64,000 nt of DNA, taken from positions 148,081,165 through 148,145,164 of the forward strand of contig NC_051063.1 in the NCBI RefSeq assembly GCF_004664715.2, read 5' to 3'. This document shows, piece after piece, positions 45,145 to 56,437 of the stretch (positions are counted from its first letter, which is position 1; every line of letters starts with the position of its first letter). The position numbers and the translations under genes are program-made. The notes below the pieces were generated by a model that saw only the letters and a list, made by a program, of their open reading frames with translations, ran no database searches and was not told the origin of the DNA. The stretch comes from Peromyscus leucopus (lineage: Eukaryota; Chordata; Mammalia; Rodentia; Cricetidae).

Positions 45145-47092
45145 ATGAATACAGATGAATACAGAATACGTGGACAATAATAATATCATTAAGCTGACAA
45201 ACATCATCTACAGATCAGCTTTGGACTACAAAGTGCTCATAGCAATTTTGAGATGGCTAGCTGAGATGATCCAGTCTCAAAGACTACTTGAATAAGGACT
45301 TGAGATAAACCCTGACTTTGGCATTAGACATAGACTGGATAATGAAGGATACAATTACTTTTGTAGAATTTGACAATTAACCTAAAATTTTTCTTTCAGG
45401 ATAAAGATAACTTTGCCCATACCCAGCAGGAAGCAATTTTAAGAATACAATGCCCACATTCCCAAAGAGGTGGTGTGGGGCGGGTGGTTTTTTGGTCTTT
45501 TTAATGGGTTTTGGGTCTGGGATAATTTTAATTGTTTAGGGGGGTTGGTTACAAGTTGTTGTCAAGGCTTAGGAAAAAGGCTAAGCAAAGGAGATTAGAT
45601 TTAAGGTTCTTGTTAAAAAAAAAAGAAGAAAAGAAAAAGACAATTACTAGTTTTAAATACTTTACATTGGATTGCATTGTTTTATATTATATACAAATTA
45701 TATATATTGAAATTGATATTGTTAGAAAATGCTATATGTATATTTCTAATTGTACTTATACTGTTCATTTAACAAATAATGCAATTTTCTGATCCTTGAA
45801 TGTTATTATTACCAACTATTAGGATATAAAAAAATGAAAGTTAGTAGTTAAACATTATAATAGAACTTGTATTCATATTAGATATGTTTTCAAGATTGAG
45901 CAGATATATTTTAGATAGACAGGTCATCTTCAAACCCTTCAGAGATCTACAGAATATGGCATTTAAAATGTTTTGATAACTTAGAAAATTTTTCTTTTTT
46001 GTTATGACTATGAGACATGTCAGCTCCTGCCAGTACCAATCTATTTCAGAGAAAATATGGGCATTTTTCTCTGCATATGAAGAAACTGCATATGGAGTTA
46101 ACTTTCATTGTGGCAAAAGTTAGCCACTGGACAACAAAGTATCCTCGAATCAACTGTTGACAAACAGGACAGACAGGACATGAAACAAAGGACTACTGAC
46201 TCTTGCCCAAACAAGTGTGGTTATGGCTTTATCAAAAGGCATCTTCTGAGGCCAGGACAATATGGCACCATCCCTGAAGTGGCCTTCACAATCTGGAAAA
46301 GGTACAGTGCCCTTTTCTTCGAAGGCAGCTGAACAGGCAGTAGGCCTATGGCTTCTGATGTGCAGTGGAACAGCAGCTGAAACAGTTATTCTTGAAGAGT
46401 AACTAAGTTCACGCCTCTCAATAGTAGAATGACATTTAATAGAAGGATGTGGAGAAGAAGGGGATGCTGAGATGAAGCCATATATATACAGCCAAGAAGA
46501 ATGGACAGCTGAATTAAAAAACCGTCAACAATTTCCAGAATTTAAAATCCTGAATCATGACATGACACTAGTGGAATTCAGGCATTTCTGGTACATGGAC
46601 TGCTCTCACCCAATGTGAGGTTGAACTGTTGACCTTGTGTACATCCTACTTCACAAATGAGTCTGTCAGATACGCTAAGCCTATAGGCTGAAGATGATGC
46701 CCCAACACTGCGGAGAAACCTCAGGTGACTGCCCAGGCAGCTGGCTGTTTCTGTCAACTTACAAATTTTTGGAAGTTGCTTGCATGCACTTCCTGTTTTT
46801 ATTTTTGTTAGCTAATATTATTTCCTTCTTGGGTCTCTGAGGGAGTTGAAGATTAGTTAGTTATAGTTGAAGATTAATTAGGATAGAAAGTGAATTAGAT
46901 ACATTTTGGACTTACCAAAATAGGATAGATATTGGAATTATTTTCTCTGAATTTGTCAAATACAAATGGACTAGACATTGTTTAGGTATTTATTACTTGT
47001 ATATATTGTATACAGTTATTGTACTTTTGTATATAGTTTTTCTTATGCTAGTTATAACCTTTTTCCTTTTTATTAAAATAGAAAAGGGGAAA
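45145..47092 (+). mobile_element. Endogenous retrovirus internal region (degenerate, 3' part)
   Basis: About 1.95 kb without open reading frames of retroviral size (longest 86 codons). It ends in a polypurine tract AAAATAGAAAAGGGGAAA (47075-47092) that directly abuts an LTR edge TATGGTGGTATTTTATTTG. That order, internal sequence then polypurine tract then LTR, marks the 3' end of a retroviral element. I associate the family with MYSERV/mys-like rodent ERVK elements from memory. No gag, pol or env domain is readable, and the 5' LTR and primer-binding site are absent. Confidence 0.6.
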
Positions 47093-47190
47093 TATGGTGG
47101 TATTTTATTTGTACTGATATGTGATTTTAATTGTATGTTAATAAATAAAGTTGCCTGGGGGTCAGAGCTATTAGAGTCATAGCAAAAGCT
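47093..47190 (+). repeat. 3' LTR, truncated at a B1
   Basis: TATGGTGGTATTTTATTTG, TAATAAATAAAGTTGCCTGG and GGTCAGAGCTATTAGAGTC match, in sense, the reversed LTR at 37439-37900. After about 100 bp the sequence passes into a B1. These LTRs carry B1-like segments themselves, so the exact boundary is unclear. The TATA and U5 parts of the LTR are missing. Confidence 0.7.
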
Positions 47191-47350
47191 GGGTGGTGGT
47201 GGCACACGCCTTTAATCCCAGCACTCGAGAGGCAGAGGCAGGCAGATCTCTGTGAGTTCGAGGCCAGCCTGGTCTACAGAGCTAGTCCAGGACAGACTCC
47301 AAAGCTACAGAGAAACCCTGTCTCGAAAACCAAAAAGAAAAAAAAAAGCC
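47186..47350 (+). repeat. B1 SINE, plus strand
   Basis: GGTGGTGGCACACGCCTTTA, CACTCGAGAGGCAGAGGCAG, GTTCGAGGCCAGCCTGGTC, GAAACCCTGTCTCG and an A-rich tail at about 47328-47348. Full-length and little diverged. It lies at the junction between two ERV pieces. Confidence 0.93.
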
Positions 47351-47877
47351 ATGTAAAGATAGCTACCACACAGAGAATCTGGATTATGTTCTCTTTGATA
47401 TTCGTAACTGAAGAAAAACATTTGATTGCAAAAGCTGTTGAGTTATGTCAAAATGTATATTTTAAAGGTATCTTGACTTCAAAATTTGGATGTAAAGGTA
47501 TGTTGCTTTGGAAAGGAGGCTCTACTTTTGTTTCCACAGAAAGCCAGAGGCTATGGATTTGTTCCAGATTAAGATACATCAGGTCTGAGCAGCCAAGACC
47601 CCCTGAAAGGTCTCCAATGACACCATGGCCCAGATAATCCAACATCCAGATCAGATTCAAGGCAACTGGCTCAGATGGTACACCCTCATGGACTACTCCA
47701 TAATCCTAAAATTTTCTTTGTGTCCCCATATGATACAGTGCCCCCCTCCAGAAGGAAGTAGTAAGAGAAGTTACACCCAAATTCCTAAATATACCAAGCT
47801 GGCTTTGGAGATGTGTAAAAATTAAAACCTTTCTCTTAAAAAAAAAAAGAAAGAAAGAAAGAAAAGAAAAGGAGAAG
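47351..47877 (+). mobile_element. Second ERV internal 3' fragment with polypurine tract
   Basis: Non-coding retroviral 3' sequence ending in an extended purine run, AAGAAAGAAAGAAAAG then AAAAGGAGAAG (47849-47877), directly before the LTR at 47878. I recognise the text around 47390-47820 as the 3' end of a cricetid/murid ERV internal region. Frames are at most 83 codons. Confidence 0.6.
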
Positions 47878-48265
47878 TGCTGTGGGATGGTCTGTATGTC
47901 AAATTACTCTGATTGGTCAATAAATAAAACACTGATTGGCCAGTGGCTAGGCAGAAAGTATAGGTGGGACTAACAGAGAGGAGAAAAGAAAGAACAGGAA
48001 GGCAGAAGGAGTCACTGCCAGCCGCTGCCATGACAAGCAGCATGTGAAGATACCCGTAAGCTATGAGCCATGTGGCAAGGTGTAGATTTATGGAAATGGA
48101 TTATTTTAAGCTGTAAGAACAGTTAGCAAGAATCCTGCCACAGCTATACAGTTTGTAAGCAATATAATTCTCTGTGTTTACTTGGTTGGGTCTGAGCGGC
48201 TGTGGGACTGGCGGGTGACAAAGATTTGTCCTGACTGTGGGCAAGGCAGGAAAACTCTAGCTACA
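47878..48265 (+). mobile_element. 3' LTR of the second ERV piece
   Basis: 388 bp, starts TGCTGTGGGATGG and ends CTCTAGCTACA. Inside are AATAAATAAAACACTGATTGG and CCAGTGGCTAGGCAG, motifs shared with the LTR at 18952. The next six bases are GTCCAT, and GTCCAG ends the MaLR piece at 45139-45144. These look like the two target duplications of one insertion into the MaLR with its 5' LTR lost. Confidence 0.75.
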
Positions 48266-48485
48266 GTCCATCATGGTGGGGAAGGCATGGTGGAAGCATC
48301 ATGCAGCAGCTGGCGACACTTCATCCACAGTCATGAAGCAGAGAGAGATGAGTGCTGGTGTTCAGCTCCATTTCTCTTTCCCCTTTTAAAATTCAGCCTA
48401 GGACCTCATCTCATGGGAGGGTGCCACTTACATTCAGGCATGCTTAGAGGTGTCTCTCCTGGGTGATTCGAAATCCCATCAAGAT
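48266..48485 (-). repeat. MaLR LTR, right piece, minus strand
   Basis: GTCCATCATGGTGGGGAAGG, GAGAGATGAGTGCTGGTGTT, CATGGGAGGGTGCCACTTAC and GGTGATTCGAAATCCCATCA. Continuation of the piece at 45062-45144. Confidence 0.55.
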
Positions 48486-48669
48486 GGCATTCCATTTTGT
48501 CACTATACCTCTATCATTCACCTTACTTCATCTCGTCCTGCAGATGTTGGAACATCTCAGTCATCACAAGGTCGGGCACAGCAAGTTGTTCCGAGGGAGA
48601 GATCACATTCACACAACTTCTGTGACAAGCCATGCTATGGCTGTTTCATCTCGTCATTGATAACCCAGT
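48486..48669. other. Unassigned spacer
   Basis: Lies between two MaLR-like pieces, with nothing recognised. Confidence 0.35.
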
Positions 48670-48938
48670 ACTGCACAAATTGAGGTTATTAGAGACATCT
48701 ATGTACAGGAAAAGGATGGTATCTGTAGCATTCAGCCCTGTCTGGTTTCCACCTAGCACCACTCATCCAGAGATAGCATTGCCCACAGTGGGCTGGGCCT
48801 TCCCACATCCATCATTAATCAAGAAAATACCCCGTAGGCTTACCTATAGGCCAGTCCAATGGAGGCAATTCCTCAACAGAGAGTCCCTCTTCCCGGGTGA
48901 CTCTGGTTTGTGTCAAGTTGACAAAAACTAACAGGCAC
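48670..48938 (-). repeat. MaLR-like LTR, minus strand
   Basis: CCACAGTGGGCTGGGCCTTCC, TTAATCAAGAAAATACCCCG, CAATTCCTCAACAGAGAGTC and GTGTCAAGTTGACAAAAACT are a reversed 5' half of a common rodent LTR. Ends AACAGGCACA. Confidence 0.6.
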
Positions 48939-50750
48939 ATTCAACTTGAATACACCTGCAAAGACCCCATTTCTAGATAAGTATACACTCACAAATCCAG
49001 GGGGCTTAGAACTCTCAAGTTCTAAATCATGGGCACAGGAGTCAGCCCATAGCCGATTAGATGGAGCATGGATGTCCTGTAGGAAATCTATCTGATCATA
49101 GATCACGTAAATTGTCCTCCTTCATGGGGTGGGAGAGAAAGAGAAAGACAGACTTGAGATGTGCTTTGATAATTCCCTTCTGTGGCATGAAGATGAGGAG
49201 AAAGTTTCCCCTTGGCAAGAGTTGCCTAAATTGAATGATTTCGTTAAAAGAAGATTGAAAACCTACTTAGGCATCCAACTCCAGAACATTCATTATTTAG
49301 AAGGGACTGATTTGCCACAGCCTCATTTAGCAAAGAAAGATTGTCTCCAGGGTTTTTGGTGTGTTACAATGTTTTTAAAAGATTCTAGGGAGAAAGACAA
49401 ATGTTTTAAGAAAGATAGGAAGGCAAAATTGTATTTGTGGATATCTATTTGAGAGACTGGCCTGTAATTAATGCGTAAGATGAATGCTGAAAGTATTAAC
49501 AGTTACCTGCTTACACAGCAGTTTGTTGAACTGAGGAGAATCACACCTGATGTCTCCTGGGCATTATTTGCATGCCAACAGGAAGCTGTGTTGGGACATT
49601 TATAAAGCATTCTTATTGGCATGAACGACCATTTGGATTCCTTTAAAACCTACTGTTGTATCAACCATTCAGACTCCTTCCCTCTTTCAAAGTCATATTC
49701 CTGAAAGTTGCGGGGCTGATCAGCACTTTGTACGTCTGCCCTGGAAACAGTGACACAGTGTGTCTATGGCGGTTTGAGAGCAGCCCTACTTACAGAGGGG
49801 GGGGGGCTCCGTGGCCTCCTAAAGGTGCTTGGTTTGTCTCTTCACAGACTATAATTAAACTGGATGCTTTCTCCAAGAGGAATGCCTCCTCCTTTGTGTG
49901 GACCACTTAGACAGAGCATTAAGGATCACAGGTCACTAGGATGCCACTTGGTCGCATACTTTAAATGATCCCACTGCCTTGAAGTACTCATTTGCACACG
50001 AGTAGCCTACTCTCACTAAATTACAATGGTAATTTACGCCTTTTACTGAGGAAGCTATTTCCTAAATGGTACCCTAGTGGCCTGAACTGGCTATTACAGT
50101 TTCCAGTCCTACTTTAACTTGGAAGACCCAGCCTATTGAAAAGCAAAACAAAACAGATGGACTTCATCTCAAACTCACCAGTCTGTGTTCTATTCCCGGG
50201 AGCAGCACACTGGCAGGCTGAGCTGGGAACTCTCTGAGAAGGATCAGAAGCAAGAAGCAGGGCTTTGGGACTCTGTCTTGGTCATGCTAGAGGCCGTGGT
50301 TAGCCAGGTTCTGGCTAGTCAACATAGAATCCTTGTGCCAATTAGAAAATGCAAAGGGACCAGCCCTAGGCAGGGTGCTCGGCCTAGAGAGTGAAGGCAA
50401 GTTAAATCTGACTTCATTCATGGTTTCTCTGACTTGGAGTCTTTGATGTGGCTTCCTACTCTGTTGGCCAGTGACTGATTCCAGTGCCAGTCATAGGGGG
50501 AGACAAACAAAGCCTTGAGGAACCATGAAGAGGGAGTTGGGGGAAAAGATATTGGCATGGAATCTGGAAGAAATGCATTCTAGCCGCAGGCCTACGTGCC
50601 ACTAATGAATTCATTATTTCTATTCTATGCCTGTTCTAGGTCTCTGTTCCCAGGTATAAAACGGGAATTAGAACACATATCTTTTGTTGTTGCTCTCTGC
50701 CCCCTCAATCTTGGAAAATGGACGCATAGGTTCGTCACATAGAAATAGAT
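48939..50750. other. Unique island, no gene seen
   Basis: About 1.8 kb without recognisable repeats. The 107-codon plus frame at 49129-49452 is rich in Lys/Glu and has no domain I know. A G-run of about 10 lies at 49797-49806 and ATTATTTGCATGCC (octamer-like) at about 49563. It may hold conserved non-coding sequence. Confidence 0.4.
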
Positions 50751-50751
50751 C

Positions 50752-50865
50752 GGATGAGCCAGGCATGTATGCAGTCCCATCACAGGGAGGCTGAGGCAGG
50801 TGGAGTGTGAGTTTGAGGCCAGCTAGGTGACACAGTAGGACTCTGGCTAAAAATAAACAAACAAC
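50752..50865 (+). repeat. Old B1 (proto-B1-like), plus strand
   Basis: GATGAGCCAGGCATGTATGC, AGGGAGGCTGAGGCAGGTGG, GTTTGAGGCCAGCTAGGTG, then an A-rich tail with AATAAACAAAC. Diverged from modern B1. Confidence 0.7.
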
Positions 50866-51954
50866 AAATAAACAACCCCCCCCCAACAACAACAACACTC
50901 CCCCCAGACTCCACAAAGGAACCAATTAAATGACACATTGCTAGTCCAGACAAAGCAGAAACTGAGGCTTAGCCTACTGTCTGCCTCTCTTTCGTGATCC
51001 CCAGTGGTCCTTGATGCTGGCCACGAAATGCCCGGACCTTCAGAAAGGACATGATGTGACAGGAACTAGGATGGTTCTGAGATATTCCAAGACTCTACCT
51101 TCCTATCTTCAGCTTCCTAATGTGACACACCCACAGGACACGAGGCTAGCTTCTTTATTTTGTGCGGTGTCTGGTGGGGAGGCACTAAAACACACCCATA
51201 ACGGCAGGAAATGACACCAAGGAAAATCTCATTAGAGTCAGCTCTATCTGCACGCTGAGGTCACCTCACAGTGGCAGGTGTGTCGAGCTTCCTTTCTGTC
51301 TAGCCCTTCCTTTCAGCCTCACAGCAGGCACGGGCATCCCCACCCCATCCTCACAAGGAAAGGACCGCAGGAGTATTCAGGAGTTTGCCGCTGGTTATGC
51401 AGCTGGAGGGAGTTGCCAGTGCAGCCAGGTGTTTTGACGCTGAGTCTATTTCTGCCCGGTCTGCGGGGCTGTGGTGGTGTTGATCAATCCGTAGATGAAA
51501 ACTGGGAGAACTAGAGAGGTGACATTAAAATAGCTGTAAATCTGCAGTGGGCAGAGAGCGTGTTAGCATCTAAAAGGCTGCAGAGGTGGCAGAGGGAGAG
51601 CCGAAGGGGGTGTTCGGAGCCCCTGGTTTCCTTTCATTACATAAAGGGTTCCCTTGTCAAGCACCATCTGCGAGATGATATGCAGCCACTTTTTCATGAG
51701 GAATGGAGACACACGGAGGCAGGTTCCAGGGGAACAGCACATCTATCTTTGTTCAGCGATGTCAGACACAAAAGTGAGTTGTTTTAGAACACGTTTTCAA
51801 ACACAAGCACCAAAGTCATCATACAGGAAGGTCATGTTAAACAAGCCAGGAATAATAAACACTGAGCAAACACGTTTGGAGAGGAGATTTAATAAGCCTT
51901 TTAATCATATGAGTTTTGTTCTTAAGTTTGCTTATGTGCTATATTACACACAAT
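50866..51954. other. Unique sequence, no gene seen
   Basis: C-run and (CAA)n-type patch at 50875-50897. The 116-codon frame 51654-52004 runs into the L1 and is not supported as a gene. Confidence 0.4.
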
Positions 51955-52439
51955 ATGTTACACATATGTTATATGTTGAAACCAACTTTGAATCCTTGAA
52001 ATAAAACCAAGATGGTTCTGGAGTAGAATCTCCATCATGCCCTCGTGAGTTCATTGTATTTTATTGAGAATTCCTGTGCCCATGTTTATTAGGGGAATTA
52101 GTTCATATCTCTATTTTTGTTTTGATTGTGCCATTATTTGGTCTTAGTACTAGGGTGATATGGGGTTTATAGAATTAATCTGGCAGTGTTTTTTCTTACC
52201 ATTTTGTGGAGCAGGTTAAGGAGTACTGATGTGAGGTCTCCCTTAAATGTTGGAGAGAGAAATATGTCTGGTGGTGGGCTTCAATTTCTATCTTTCCTTT
52301 CCTCTCCCCCCCAATGCGGTTTATATGTCTGAAGAGACCAAAGATGAGAGTTAAGTATCTTTCTCACTCACCCACTCTCCATCATATTGATAAATTAATT
52401 GATTAATTTGTTGTCTATTTTGAAGAGTGTAGCCCCACC

Positions 52440-52560
52440 CCCACCCCACACCCCACAGTGGAATGTCAGTGGCACAATGTTGTACCTGGCTTTTTATGTG
52501 GGTGTTGGGGATCTGAACTCTTGCAAGCACTTTACCAACTGATCTGTCTCCCCGTTGTGT
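52440..52560 (-). repeat. B4/RSINE-class SINE fragment inside L1
   Basis: ACCTGGCTTTTTATGTGGGT, TTGGGGATCTGAACTC and GCACTTTACCAACTGATC form the reversed tRNA-like end of the composite seen at 2915 and 54390. Confidence 0.5.
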
Positions 52561-53301
52561 GGAGGAGACCTTATTAGTGCCTCAACCCTGCTGCTTCTTG
52601 TGGACCTGCTTAAATGTTTTCTATCTTCTTGACAAGACTTCGGGTCAGATCTGTCTAGGAATTTATTCATTACTTCTATATTTTCCAGTTTAAAACATGT
52701 AAATTTTGAAAGTATTTGCTAATCAACTTTTGGTTTTCACTGGGATCTGTTAGGATAGCCTTATTTAGTTCTGATTTTTATTAATTTGGGTCTTTGTTTT
52801 GAGTAGTTTGCCTAAGAGTTTGTCAATGTTGTTTATTTTTTTCAAAGAACCACCTTGCCATTTAATTGATTTTATATATTGTTATTTTGGTTTCCATTTC
52901 ATTAATATCTGCCCTAATAATTAGTACTTCTTTCTAATGGCTGATGTTTGGCTCCTTCTTGTTTTTCCAAGACTTCAGCATGCATCATTTGGTTATTGAA
53001 GATGCCTCTGCTTCTTTAATGTAAGCACTCATAACTGTTGACTTTCTTTTAGAACCATCTTAGCTGTGTCCCAAAGGTTCTGATAAGTTGTGTTCTCATT
53101 TGCACTTGATTCAATGAATTTTACATTTCTTCTCCAATTTCTTAACTAACTCGCTGGTCATTCAAGTGTGTATTGCTCAGACTCCAATATTTGTGCAGTT
53201 CCTATGGTTGCTGTTGATTTCTAGTTTTATTCCACTACAATGCTATCAGATTTAAAAAAAGCTATTTAGACTCTTTTGCAATTGTTCAGACTTTCTTAGT
53301 G

Positions 53302-53524
53302 GTCTAGAACAGTGGTTCTCAACCTTCCTAATGCTGCCCCCCTTTAATGTAGTTCCTCATGTGGTGATGACCCCAATCATAAAATTATTTTTGTTGCTAC
53401 TTCATAACTGTAATTTTTCTACTGTTATGAGTCATAATGTAAATATCTGACATGCAGGATATCTGAAATGCAACCCCTGTGAAAAGGTCATTCGACCCCC
53501 AGGTTGAGAACCGCTGGCCTGGAA
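53302..53524 (+). mobile_element. URR1-type hAT MITE inside L1
   Basis: Element 53310-53516 with matching ends CAGTGGTTCTCAACC and GGTTGAGAACCGCTG. Flanks GTCTAGAA and GCCTGGAA agree at 6 of 8 bases. L1 ORF2-like text lies on both sides, so the hAT element landed in an existing L1. Confidence 0.92.
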
Positions 53525-53811
53525 TGTGTGAAGACGTTATAGCTGCTAAGAAGAAAGCACATTGTGTTTCTGTTGGGTAGAATAGTCAATATTCCTAACA
53601 TCTGTTGAGCCCTTTTGATCTATGGTATAGTTTAACTGAGGTTTCTTTGTTGATTTTTAGTTTAGATAACCATCTAGAGATGAGGGTCAGGCACTGAAAT
53701 AACCCATTCTTATTACAAGATCTATCTGACCTTTCATGTTCACTAGTGCTGCTCTATGAAAAGAAGTCCCAATGCTAGAGTCACAATTGTTGTGACTTCT
53801 TTTAAAAATTA

Positions 53812-53892
53812 TATCGCACGCACGCGCACGCACCACGCACGCATCACGCACGCACCACGCACGCATCACGCACGCACGCACGCACGCGTGCA
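53812..53892. repeat. CpG-rich (ACGC)n / CACGCACGCATCA array
   Basis: CACGCACGC units with CACCACGC and CATCACGC variants, ending in ACGCACGCACGCGTGC. Alternating purine-pyrimidine and dense in CpG within AT-rich surroundings. Confidence 0.92.
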
Positions 53893-54310
53893 TGATGAAC
53901 CACAGTGTGCTGTATTGTGTACTACAGGAGTGTCCAGGCTGTTTTCCTGTTTCTACCTCCCATCTTGCTGCAGAAATGCTAAGATTGCAGATAATCCCAG
54001 CATTCCCTTGGTAAGATAGGAGGTGGAGCCATGATAATTGATGGAAAGTTCATAGGCCTTTTAGCCTGAAGTATGCAGCTCAGAAACAAAAGAGACCCTG
54101 TCTCAGAAGCAAGGTGGGAGGAAAGACCTGACTACTGAAAGTCATCCTCTGACCTCCTTGCTCATGACATGCCCCATCTCCGCACACACCAGGAAATGCT
54201 GGGATTACAGGTGTTCATCATTGATTCTAGCTTTTGTGTATTTTTGGGCTTGAACTCAGGTCATTTGGTTGCAGAGCAAACATCTTCATCTGGTGAGCCA
54301 CCTCCCTGGC
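53893..54310. repeat. Diverged SINE debris
   Basis: CAAAAGAGACCCTGTCTCAGA near 54088 and ATCCTCTGACCTCC near 54144 resemble the end of a plus-strand B1-like composite. AAATGCTGGGATTACAGGTG (54194) and GAACTCAGGTCATTTGG (54253) resemble a reversed SINE. Boundaries cannot be set. Confidence 0.45.
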
Positions 54311-54664
54311 CCTTTTATATCATGCACGCATACATGTGTACTTGTGTGTATGTGTGTGTGTGTTCATATGCATGTGCAGTTGCATGAGGCTGTATGTGCA
54401 TAGACCAGAAATTGATATTGTATGTCTTCTCCAACCACTCTCCACTTCTACTTTTGAGACAGCGTCTTTCATTGAGTTTGTACCGCATCAGTTTGGCTAG
54501 GCTGGCTGGACAGTGAGTTGTAGGGATCTGTCTTGTCCTTGCCCACTTCCCAGTGCTGGGGTTACAGATTTGCATGGCTGTGCCCAGCTTTTTATATGTG
54601 TGCTGGGGATCTGATCTCAGCTCCTCATGTTTGTGTGACAGCCATTTCTCTTCCCTAACTCCTT
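54311..54664 (-). repeat. B4/RSINE-class composite with (TG)n, minus strand
   Basis: TG-rich start at 54338-54363, TCCACTTCTACTTTTGAGAC, GGCTAGGCTGGCTGGACAG, CAGTGCTGGGGTTACAG, GCTGGGGATCTGATCTC and the reversed tRNA end. Same composite as 2915-3215. Confidence 0.6.
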
Positions 54665-56220
54665 TCATACCTTTCCTGCCTCTCTATCCACCCAACTTCA
54701 TGGTTTTGTTTCTCTATTTCTAAAAAAACAGAAAAACACCAAAACAAACAAATAAATAAAAAACCAGGAAATAGCACCCCCCAAAAAAAAAAACAAATCA
54801 AAACAAACTAAGAAAGAAAAAGAAAAGATAGCAAATTAGACAAAAAATTCTAAAACAAACGAAACCAAAAAACCACAGAGTCCCTTTTGTGTTGGCCAAC
54901 TACTCCTGGGCACGGAGCCCATCCCACGGTGTGGTTGACATACCTAGTGACACTCCATTGGAGGAAACTGATTTTCCCTTCCCAGCAGCTGTCAGTTGCA
55001 GACAGTTTCTTGGTTTGGGGTGGGACTACGTCAACTTCCCCTTCTCATTGCTGGAATTTTTTATGTTTGAACCTATGCAGGTTTTGCGCATGCTGACACA
55101 GTCTCTGTGAGTTCATCTGTCTATCCATTTTGTTATGTCTGGAAGACATAGGTTCCTTGGAGTCATCCACAACTGCTGGCTCTTGCAATCCTTCTACCTC
55201 CTCTCTCACAGAGATCTCTGAGTCTTGAGGGAAGGGGTTTGATGAAAGCATCCCGATTAGGGCTGAGTGCTTCAGAGTCTCCCACTCTCTGCTCTTCATC
55301 CCACTGTCAATCTCTTTGTTAATTGCCATTGACTGTAAGAAGAGGCTTCGCGGATGTAAGCTGAGCTGACCTATGGGTAGAGGAGAATGTCATCAGGGTC
55401 ATTTTATCCCTTTGTTCCTTTAGCAGAATAATAGTAGTAAGTTTTCCCCTGGGCACATGACCTATCTAGTCTCTAGTTCTCAGCCACTTTAGCAGTGTCA
55501 AGTATGGGTTCAACCTCATGGAGCGAGCCTCAAATCCAACCCATAAGTGGCCATTTATTCCCATAACATTTGCTTCTTTGGCACCAATACGTCTTGCAGG
55601 CAGATCACTGTAGGTTTCAGGGTTTGTAGCTGGATGACATTGATGATTACTGTTCTCCTCTGGTGGTGTGTAGAGTAACTTCCAGAATCACGAGTGCTAG
55701 TCAGTAGAGGTAAAGATTCCAGTTGGGCACTAGCTTGACTTCTTTATGTTCTATAACATACGTAAATGGTGTTTTAAGCAATAGGGCCTTACAATCAGGT
55801 TATGGAGAGTCACCAATAAATAGTTTTGGCAATAGCTTGTGATATTTGGGGTAGGCTCGATGAGACCCTTTTGGCCAATCACTCAACAAGATGTGATTTA
55901 TTCCTGGCATTGGAGGTTTACTTGGTGACGTAAAATGTCTATGTAGGGCATTGTGTCATTCATTCTATGACAACTCCACTTAAATTCCTTTCGTATATGT
56001 ATGCATTTTTAGGAAGCTTCTACATAAGGTTTTTTAAAGCCTTTGGTGTTAGTTGTCCCTCACACTCCCTCCTCCACTCTGCCCTCCCATCTTCCTGCCA
56101 TTTAAACATCTTATTCTAGTCCCCTGCTTTATCTCTTTAGAACACTGTATTCCCCATCACTCAGAAGAGCCCTCCCCCTTATTTCCTACCTAATCTATAT
56201 GATTATCTGGATTGAGACAT

Positions 56221-56378
56221 ACATATCTAAATCTTTTTTTTGTTTGTTTTTGTTTTTTTGAGACAGGGTTTCTCTGTGTAGCTTTGCGCCTTTCCTGGAT
56301 CTTGCTCTGTAGCCCAGGCTGAACTCAAACACAGAGATCCACCTGCCTCTGCCTCCTGAGTGCTGGGATTAAAGGCGT

Positions 56379-56437
<59 letters not shown>

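Larger units (their letters stand above)
51955..53760 (-). repeat. L1 ORF2 fragment, minus strand
   Basis: Reversed ORF2 throughout: AACCAACTTTGAATCCTTGA, TATCTCTATTTTTGTTTTG, TTTCTTCTCCAATTTCTTAAC, CTCAGACTCCAATATTTGTG, ATTCCACTACAATGCTATCAG and, after the URR1, GTTTCTGTTGGGTAGAATAG. Stops and indels throughout. It holds a SINE scrap at 52440-52560 and a URR1 at 53302-53524. Confidence 0.8.

Noticed and set aside
45145..47877. Coding-competent retroviral genes
   Set aside because: No frame longer than about 90 codons and no readable gag, pol or env domain. Only 3' non-coding structure (polypurine tracts, LTR edges) supports the ERV call.
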